From positions 30,294,501 to 30,358,500 of the forward strand of contig BSBM01000299.1 of the NCBI GenBank assembly GCA_027924585.1: a stretch of DNA of 64,000 nucleotides. Direction: 5' to 3'. A model generated the notes under the pieces. The model ran no database searches and was not told the DNA's origin. It saw only the letters and a list, made by a program, of their open reading frames with translations. The DNA is from Larix kaempferi (taxonomy: Eukaryota > Streptophyta > Pinopsida > Pinales > Pinaceae). The translations under genes were made by a program, and so were the position numbers. Below, in pieces: positions 57,682 to 64,000 of this stretch (positions within the stretch are counted from its first letter, which is position 1; every line of letters starts with the position of its first letter).

Positions 57682-58392
57682 TGTGCATGTTGTTGGCTTG
57701 GTTTTGCAACCAAGCTTAGTGCTATGGGCACCTGCTAACTAGTAGCAGCAGTTTCAATATTAAACAATAAACAATAAACTAAATCTAAATCTAAAACTAA
57801 ACTAGCATGTGCATATCATAATAAACTTTTGAATTTGAAAAACAAGAACAAGAAATATAGAAAATAAATTTGTATTGATAATGGGGGCAAGCAAGTGCTT
57901 GCAATAATAATACCTCCAAGTGATGAAGATAGTTGAGAAGCTCCAAACTCCAAAGGGTCCTTTCTCCAAGGTAGCTACAATGGCCAAAAGCTCAAGGGAG
58001 ATTTTGGCAGCATGAGGATAGGAAGATGGATGGATATGAAATGAGGAGCCCCTACCACCTTTTTATAGGTTTTGGTGGTGGGGAATACCATTGTGGTTTT
58101 GTGGAAACCAATGGTATTGACCAACATGGTTTAGGTACTTTTCCCTCCTTTTTCCTTTTTTGAATAAAATTAATATTTTTATTCCCTTTTTAATATTTTT
58201 GGGAATTTTGGACCCTTTTTGAGGGTTTTTTATGCCTTTTTAGGAAAAATAATCTTTTTGAGTGGGAAAAGGGGTGTATTAAGGTCTTTTGGTGACCTTT
58301 TGTTGGCTTTAGAGGCTCAAATGGTAGAAAAGTGGACAAATGGGTCATGTGAATAAGGAAATGAGCTAGTGAGCACTTTTTAGGTGTTAACA
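57682..58392 (-). repeat. Solo LTR inserted in D1
   Basis: 711 bp, plus-strand edges TGTGCATGTTG and GGTGTTAACA. Perfect TSD CATGT at 57677-57681 and 58393-58397. A minus-strand TATA (CTATAAAAAGG, about 58059-58069) suggests minus orientation. Unrelated by eye to other LTRs in the window. Confidence 0.85.
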
Positions 58393-59592
58393 CATGTGTT
58401 CCCACAAATGATCGAGGCCTACCATGGCTTATAGTATAGCTTTATTGGAAGGAAAAACAATATCCAGAAAGTCAAAAGAATGGGTAGATTCAACTGACCA
58501 TGCAGGTGCATAATCAAAATCTGACTCAGCTGATATGGGCGGAGTCGAGATATAATCCATTGCATCATTTTGTGATGCTTGGTATGCAACTTCTACAACA
58601 GATAAGGGCACATTTGGTTCTTATTGAGTCAGAAGGATCCATGGATCAGTCGTATGAATAACCATAAGAAATTCTTGAGATGATGTGTCGCTAGTACTCG
58701 TAGAACTAATATAATGTACAGGAGTAGGTAATTCAAAACTTCTCCTCAACGATGAATACATGCCTACTCCTATGCTCTCACTGGGAGGTCGAGCTTGATA
58801 AATCCAGGGGATATTTAAATCCGAATAAGTTGTGTTGTTCTTCCTAGTGAAGGATAGTTGATCAACTGTGATGATCTTACCTTCATGAGGGAACATGAGT
58901 ATTCGAAAGATGGACAAGGGAATAGCTTGCATAGCATACATACAGCTTCTTCCCAACAACAGATTGTAGTCGAGAGAAGCATCCACAACTTCTACCTCAA
59001 TGGAAATTACTTTTTTGGCAAGTTGAATCTCGAAATATGATAAGACTCCATGCGGACGACAAGATTTTCCGTCAAACGTGGTAAGTAGTGTAATCGATGG
59101 GGATAAATCAAGAGATCCCAAGGATTTCCAACATGATATGGACATTACACATGTTGGCGCACCTTCATATACGACCGTTCGTCCAATGGTATTTGAACCA
59201 TGGACTACTTCAATTTGGAAAGCTACGTGGTACAACAACCGTGGCTTGATATTGGACATATCAAACCTATCAAGCATACTTGATGAGTCCATACTGCCTA
59301 TTTCCTCTAGAAGTGCATTCCGCTGCGAAGGGAAGCTTTGCAAGACTTCTAGTGTATACATAGCACATGTTGTTTGGGATAGGTCCTCCACAAAAGAGTA
59401 GTTGGGAGCATCCCGCACATTAGGGTTGTGCATAGCCCATTTGTAGAAACCCTTAGGTATCTTCAACAAAGGATCTGCTAGTCTCTCGATGTGGAGAGGA
59501 ACAGATGAATCAGGAATATCCTTATCTTTCTGCTTCGTTTCCCGTTTATAGTTCTTGGCTCTTGTTTGCAGAAGAGTGTGTGAGTTAACCAT
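58393..59592 (-). pseudogene. D1 protease region
   Basis: The minus-strand frame 59592-58621 (323 codons) is continuous. The protease region near 59200-58880 has RTVVYEGAPTCVM where element E has IVDEGAS, so the catalytic Asp is Tyr in D1. The C-terminal motif DYNLLLGRSCMYAM and DQLSF match E. Frame 58611-58429 is the linker towards RT. Without the Asp the protease should be inactive, although the frame is open. Confidence 0.75.
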
Positions 59593-60453
59593 GTTGATAT
59601 GCGACTAATCAGTTGATGTGGCATGATTCGTACCCCCAGTATTAGAGGTTCCAGAAACTGAACCTTGTCCCTTGGGAAAAGGATCCTTTAGAACACCGGG
59701 TTTCTTTTCACTTAACAGCTTCTAGGATTCATTGATAAGAGGACACAAATGAGTAAGGTGATCATCTCCACAAAACTTGCAGGGAAACTTCACCTTCTTT
59801 TTATATTTTTTCCCTCATCGTCATTTTCAGAGTTTTTGGGATTTTGATGGTTCCCATCCCCTTTCTTACCCTTCTTTTTGTTGTTGGGTTGCCGAGGGCC
59901 CTTTTGGTTTGTCTGCACATTCTGTGCAGATTCCGTTTGTGAGGGGGATGGTGCAACAGTAGTTTTTTCCGCAACAGATTGTTTCATGGAATGTGCATGC
60001 ACTTGTTTTGTCAAAGCCTCCAGTGGGGATGAGTTAATTGAACCAACAATGCCACTGGCATGAGGTTCAGGTTTGGGCTTACCAAGATCTATATTAGACC
60101 TCTGTGCGTCAAGTATAATCTCATAGAGGATTCCAGATTGAGCGTAAACTAAGTCAAGCTGTTGGGTCCTTAGTATTGCTTCCTCTTCAATTTTTACCCC
60201 AGAAGTTGAAACATATTTAGAAACGTAGGGGAGCAGTGATTTCAAATACCACTCCAAAAGGAAGTCTAGGGAATCTCAGCCTTGATGAGCCTCTTCCGTC
60301 TTCACCACTCCTGAATGTGATGAGAAAGGTTAGTGTCTTTGTTCTGTATAAATGTAGACAGAATATCCATTCCCGCATCATACCAGACGGGGAGCTGGAA
60401 GTGATTCAAAAATACTGTTGCTAAATCCCAAAATTTATCGTATGCTACAACAA
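59593..60453 (-). pseudogene. D1 gag, capsid end and nucleocapsid
   Basis: The minus strand from 60453 reads AYDKFWDLATVFLNHFQLPV and MDILSTFIQN (capsid), then WYLKSLLPYVSKYVSTSGVK, a Lys-rich stretch (KKKGKKGDG) and a single knuckle CKFCGDDHLTHLC near 59770. A frame change near 60260 and stops near 59730 and 59600 interrupt it. The N-terminal half is missing because the D2 copy begins at 60454. Confidence 0.75.
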
Positions 60454-60454
60454 G

Positions 60455-61407
60455 CCGGTGCACTATCGATCCAATATTACATGAATGATTATTGATTGCC
60501 GGGTACTGAAAAGAGTGGTAGCTAAGTTCCAATTGGATCTATTGTGAGATTCCCGCTGAAAGTGATACTAAGTACCCTTAACAAAATTGGAGGGAGTGCC
60601 GCACAACATTTGGCCTCTCGAAACTATATGCAAATCAGGGTTGAATGCTTGCATGGTGTAGTGCTTGATTGGTGTTTGGGCCTCTTGGTGAGTATGAAAC
60701 ACCAATTGAATAAATTCAAAACTAGGAAGAAGAAAAAATTTGGCTATGGAAGAATTTTATATACTTTCTTCTTCTTTGAGAGTCCCCGCTCTGAGTCCGA
60801 GGGTAGCTCTACCAGTACTAGATCCTCGCGAGCCATTGATGACTTGATGGGGAGAAATTTTCTTACGCCAGGTTGGTGGCGAAAATAGTATCTCATATGC
60901 AGACGAAGACTACCTATCATCGTGGAGCTCTCAAGTGCCGGCTCTAGAACAGTCCTCATACGCAGGTATGGATTTTTTAGGAGATCCAAAGCTCGCTCTT
61001 CTTTCAGGATCAACCTGGGGAGATATAGGTAAAAATGTGCTTATGCTTTTGAAATTTACTTCATTTTTATGCTTTATGTATATATGATTTTTATGATGAG
61101 TAAGCGTATTAATAATGTGATTTATGCAGATGTGGGGCCTGTGAGACCTGACATACACCCTTGCATATTTATACGTCTGACTAAGCCTGGTGTTGCGGAT
61201 GCGATGTTGGTGAACCTAGAGGGGAAGATGAGTCGTTTGACTCATGATATCGCGACGTACAAGATCGAGCAGATGCCGCTCGAGATGCATGAGAATGTAG
61301 TAGGGGTGCCCCCAGCATGGATCAGGCTACTTAGAAAAGTAGCCAGGCTAGTCATATGCTATAGGGAGGCTGTAGAAAATTTAGCAAAGGCACCTCCCTC
61401 TCCATAG
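60455..61407 (+). pseudogene. Antisense plant-mobile-domain-like gene, D2 copy
   Basis: Exon 1 lacks the first about 260 bp present in D1; it starts in GALSIQYY. It keeps the Trp codon (LDWCLGLL) that is a stop in D1, but has one in-frame stop near 60497 and a short frameshift near 60780, and ends YADEDYL...GMDF and WGDI at 61028. The 101-bp intron (61029-61129) keeps GT and CAG. Exon 2 (61130-61407) is fully open: DVGPVRPDIHP, MSRLTHDIATYKIEQMPLEM, PPAWIRLLRKVARLVICYRE, with TAG at 61405-61407. The phase-1 junction restores an Asp codon. The exon 2 and intron match with D1 supports a real gene. Confidence 0.65.
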
Positions 61408-61689
61408 GGAGAGAGACATGTTATATTTTTGAGGCCTTTGAGCCCAATTTTGTATATTATAACACTGCGCCATCCTATGACTCGTACTCATTTTTTTTTT
61501 ACCCTGATATATACAGTATCGTTTTATATATATACATGCATTTGTCTTTATGTGTGTGACTGTTTAATGTGATTGTGTATGGTACATATGCCAATCTAGT
61601 ATATAGTTTGCATATGAATCAACTAATGAATTTAAATTCCTTGAAATGTGATGATATGTAATAAAATCAAAGTGTCTTTCAAGCAATCT

Positions 61690-61990
61690 AACACGCTAAA
61701 ACTGACAAAGCAAAGAAGGATCCCTAACCCTGTACTCACCCATCAACTCAAGTACTACTAACTGCGAGTCGAGTCTTACCTCCAAATGTGAAATGTTGTG
61801 ATGGATAGCATCTCGGAGTAACTCAATGAATGCAGTGTACTCAACTACATTGTTCGTCATAGTGCCCAAGCAAGCATCGCCTGAAGACACAAGTTGGCTA
61901 GACGGTGAGTAAATAACCCAACCTACTTAAGACAACTAACAGGTGTGTCGGCTAGCGCCATCAGCGAATCCTATAAAGCACTCGGTTTTC
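61690..61990 (-). pseudogene. Second-type RNase H, D2 copy
   Basis: The minus strand reads FADGAS near 61960, SSGDACLGTMTNNVVEYTAF and LEVRLDSQLVVLELMGEY (61890-61696). Active-site D, E and D are retained. Two stops lie near 61935 and 61925. Downstream of integrase as in D1. Confidence 0.7.
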
Positions 61991-62093
61991 ATTTGAAACC
62001 ATAATGCAAAAGACACATAAGACGCAAAAAATCAAAAGAAAATACTAACTCTACAAACATGTACAGTTATAATATAAGAAAAAGCATAGAGTC

Positions 62094-62621
62094 CTAAGCA
62101 TAATAATTTTTCAGGTAGAGCCCATTTATGGGCTCAGGCAACTTAGAACCATCGTAGTCAGTTATCTCATAAGCTCCCTTCTTCAACACTTTATAAACAA
62201 TGTAAGGTCCGCACCACATAGATTTAAATTTTCCTGCCCCCAATGGATCCTTGCCCTGGTCATAGAGAAGAACAAGGTCTCCTTCTGAGAAAACCCTTGG
62301 TTTTACAGGTTTGTCGTACTGATGCTTGACTCGGCTTTTGTGATCTTCATTTGCGGTAAACACATCTCTGCGTTGTTCATATAAGTGCTCTATATGAAGC
62401 AAATGCTCCTCTAAAGCTGAAGTTTCAGGAAGCAGTTGGATAGCCAACTTCAACGAGGGAATATCACATTCAACCAAAATGACTGCCTCCTCCCTGTGAA
62501 CGACTTGGAAAGGTGAGAACCCGGTAGCAGTCTTAACATTAGATCGATAAGCCCAAAGAGCGGGATACAAAATGATGTACCATTTAGATCTACTGGCATT
62601 AATGGTCCTTTGAAGGATTGT
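62094..62621 (-). pseudogene. Integrase C-terminus, D2 copy
   Basis: Minus-strand frame 62570-62094 (158 codons) is continuous: PALWAYRSNVKTATGFSPFQ, then EGDLVLLYDQGKDPLGAGKF, MWCGPYIVYKVLKKGAYEI, ending NGLYLKNYYA and a stop. The matching D1 segment is broken. The catalytic core would lie right of 62621 but is displaced by the next LTR. Confidence 0.8.
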
Positions 62622-63574
62622 TGTGCAGGAAAAATACCTTATAGTGGGGAGACGACACTACCAACTTGGGTGGGGTGATAAGTAAATACATTCATTGTCT
62701 TGCATTAGTTACTACAAATGGAAAGAGATCGATATATCGAAAGAAGTACCTTTTTATCGACGGCTGGTCCTAGCTTTCGCTTGATCTTCCGCTATGATGA
62801 ACCTGCAATACAAAGCAAACCTTCCTCAACATATCTTGATTGTAATAAATATGATGGAATCAGAAACAACTTAACATCAAATACATTCAAACATTGAACC
62901 AAATGAACATTCAATCCAATAGACATTCAATTTGGGACGAGAAGGGTATTTCCACCTTTTATTGTCAAAGAAATGTAGATAAGTATAGATATACCTGATC
63001 TGTCCAGACACTTTTGCAACCGAGTCCTGGGATCCTACTCTTCACAATGACTTGGGAATTCCTCCAGTGTAACAACAATTAAAGCCTTCCTTCTAGGTCC
63101 CTCTCTCATGGATCCTCCTTGTATTTATGGGACAAGGTAGGCAGTTGAATTCGAGAGGTGGTTGAATTGGGAGGTTGGGGAAGTTGCATAACCAACTTCA
63201 ACTAATCCCAATTCATAATATTAATATATTTTTTCATTTCATCTTAAGATGTGCACAGGTATGACACTAGCAAACTCGTGCATGGTGCGCAACTAGTTCT
63301 CTTAATTATTAGATCATACAACTTTCATGATATGTACGCGGGTTGTATATAGTGAAACCTGCGCACATTTAGGATATGTGCGTGGGTTTCCATTTATAAG
63401 AGTAGCGCACATCCATTGAAATATGCAGAAAAAATATATTTTTCAACTGAAGATGTGTGATCTCAGCAGTAACTCATCCAAGGTCAACCTATCTCTTCCA
63501 TCCATATTGTCCTTTTGTGTGATCAACAGAGCAATGTGATCACGGATGGAGAAGTACAGATTTGACCTATAACA
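62622..63574 (-). repeat. 3' LTR of a further D-family element running off the window
   Basis: 953 bp, plus-strand edges TGTGCAGGAAAA and CTATAACA, aligning with both parts of the D1 3' LTR. It is followed on the right by a polypurine tract, so it is a 3' LTR whose element continues beyond 64000. It interrupts the D2 integrase at 62621. Confidence 0.82.
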
Positions 63575-63590
63575 TATGCTCCCTAATGTG
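63575..63590 (-). promoter_or_regulatory. Polypurine tract of the right-hand D element
   Basis: The minus strand reads CACATTAGGGAGCATA directly before the LTR. Confidence 0.75.
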
Positions 63591-64000
63591 TGAGGTCAGA
63601 GGGAAACGATGGCCGGAATACATTATAATTCCAAGTCAGAGGAGCAAGAAACCAAAGAACCAAGTCACAAAAGTACCTGAAAACAATGATCAAGGTCAAT
63701 GAGCAATTACAATCTTGACATCATATAGATGTGTAGCAGGATACAACATGATCTTCGATACATAACTAGAAGATGTATATATAGTATGGCCACTGAAATA
63801 CAAGTGTGGATCCATGTCAAAATGAGAGATCACAGCCATAACAACAAACTGGATCTATGTCTCATGAAGAGCCAAAAATGAGTGAGGCTCAGTCTTGCGT
63901 AGCTTGGGGGATAACGTAAATATGGTGATGCTATCAGAGTCCCAAGGTCTTCATCCAAACAACCCAAGGTACAAACCCTAACCATGTGAATAGATGAGCT
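63591..64000 (-). other. 3' untranslated region of the right-hand D element
   Basis: Colinear with 51166-51550 (shared CAATCTTGACATCA and GTGGATCCATGTCAAA). No coding domain before the window ends. Confidence 0.65.

Larger units (their letters stand above)
41468..60453 (-). mobile_element. Element D1: Tat/Ogre-like Ty3/Gypsy retrotransposon
   Basis: Minus-strand order: gag (60453-59593), protease (59592-58393), RT and RNase H (57376-56254), integrase (55860-54764), second RNase H (54665-54340), an oppositely oriented gene (52883-54076), 3' untranslated region, polypurine tract and 3' LTR (51149-50616 plus 41860-41468). The absence of a chromodomain, the dual RNase H and the extra ORF between pol and the 3' LTR fit the Tat/Ogre group. 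The 5' part of gag, leader and 5' LTR are missing at the junction with D2 at about 60453. Element E and a solo LTR are inserted. Confidence 0.82.
60454..62621 (-). mobile_element. D2: second copy of the D 3' module (antisense gene, RNase H, integrase end)
   Basis: 60455-62621 repeats 53141-55290 in the same order and orientation at roughly 93-95% identity by eye. The left edge joins D1 gag without LTR, primer site or TSD. The right edge is cut by the LTR at 62622. It is best read as the remains of a second D-type element in tandem with D1, joined by a deletion. Confidence 0.75.

Overview
This 64 kb window looks like nuclear DNA of a land plant with a large, repeat-rich genome. Almost everything recognisable is a transposable element of plant type: Ty3/Gypsy chromoviruses, Tat/Ogre-like Gypsy elements, a Copia-like non-autonomous element, a TRIM-like element, L1-type LINEs with a C-terminal RNase H, a tRNA-derived SINE and a CACTA-like DNA transposon. 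I see no bacterial features, no rRNA or functional tRNA gene, no CRISPR array, and no intact host gene. The species cannot be fixed from sequence alone.

Region 1-19.9 kb is a four-level nest. An old minus-strand chromovirus (A; pol remnants at 2206-2934 and 16325-18508) is split inside its integrase by a minus-strand non-autonomous Copia-like element (G, 2940-16319, target-site duplication GGTAT). The 5' LTR of G is split by a plus-strand chromovirus (B, 5347-15817). B is split in turn by a very young chromovirus of the same family (C, 8131-14294, TSD CTTTG, LTRs differing at 2 of 373 positions). A separate minus-strand TRIM-like element (529-1605, TSD CTATG) lies to the left.

Region 19.9-27.5 kb holds a decayed minus-strand Tat/Ogre-like Gypsy element in which an integrase tail sits next to gag-type sequence, plus local tandem repeats. 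Region 27.5-31.8 kb is a plus-strand L1 LINE carrying a SINE with an 11-bp TSD. A Tat-family solo LTR (31798-32833, TSD GGGTT) follows. Region 33.5-34.2 kb is a LINE RNase H tail. Region 35.7-39.3 kb is a CACTA-like remnant with a five-exon minus-strand gene, split in one intron by a 5'-truncated LINE with a perfect 19-bp TSD. Region 39.3-41.5 kb is LINE ORF1 sequence.

Region 41.5-64 kb consists of minus-strand Tat/Ogre-like elements. Element D1 has its 3' LTR split by element E (41861-50615), a reduced relative that keeps nucleocapsid and protease sequence plus a minisatellite of about 52 bp, but has no capsid, RT or integrase. D1 carries gag, protease, RT, RNase H, integrase and a second RNase H placed after integrase. 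Between pol and the 3' LTR it also carries an oppositely oriented plant-mobile-domain-like gene with a 101-bp GT-AG intron. A second copy of this 3' module (D2) abuts the gag of D1 and is itself cut by the 3' LTR of a further element that runs off the window.

Most coding regions are pseudogenes. The best preserved are the gag and pol of C, which are broken only by one 1-bp deletion and one stop codon. The most unusual feature is the conserved, spliced, antisense gene inside the D-type retrotransposons.
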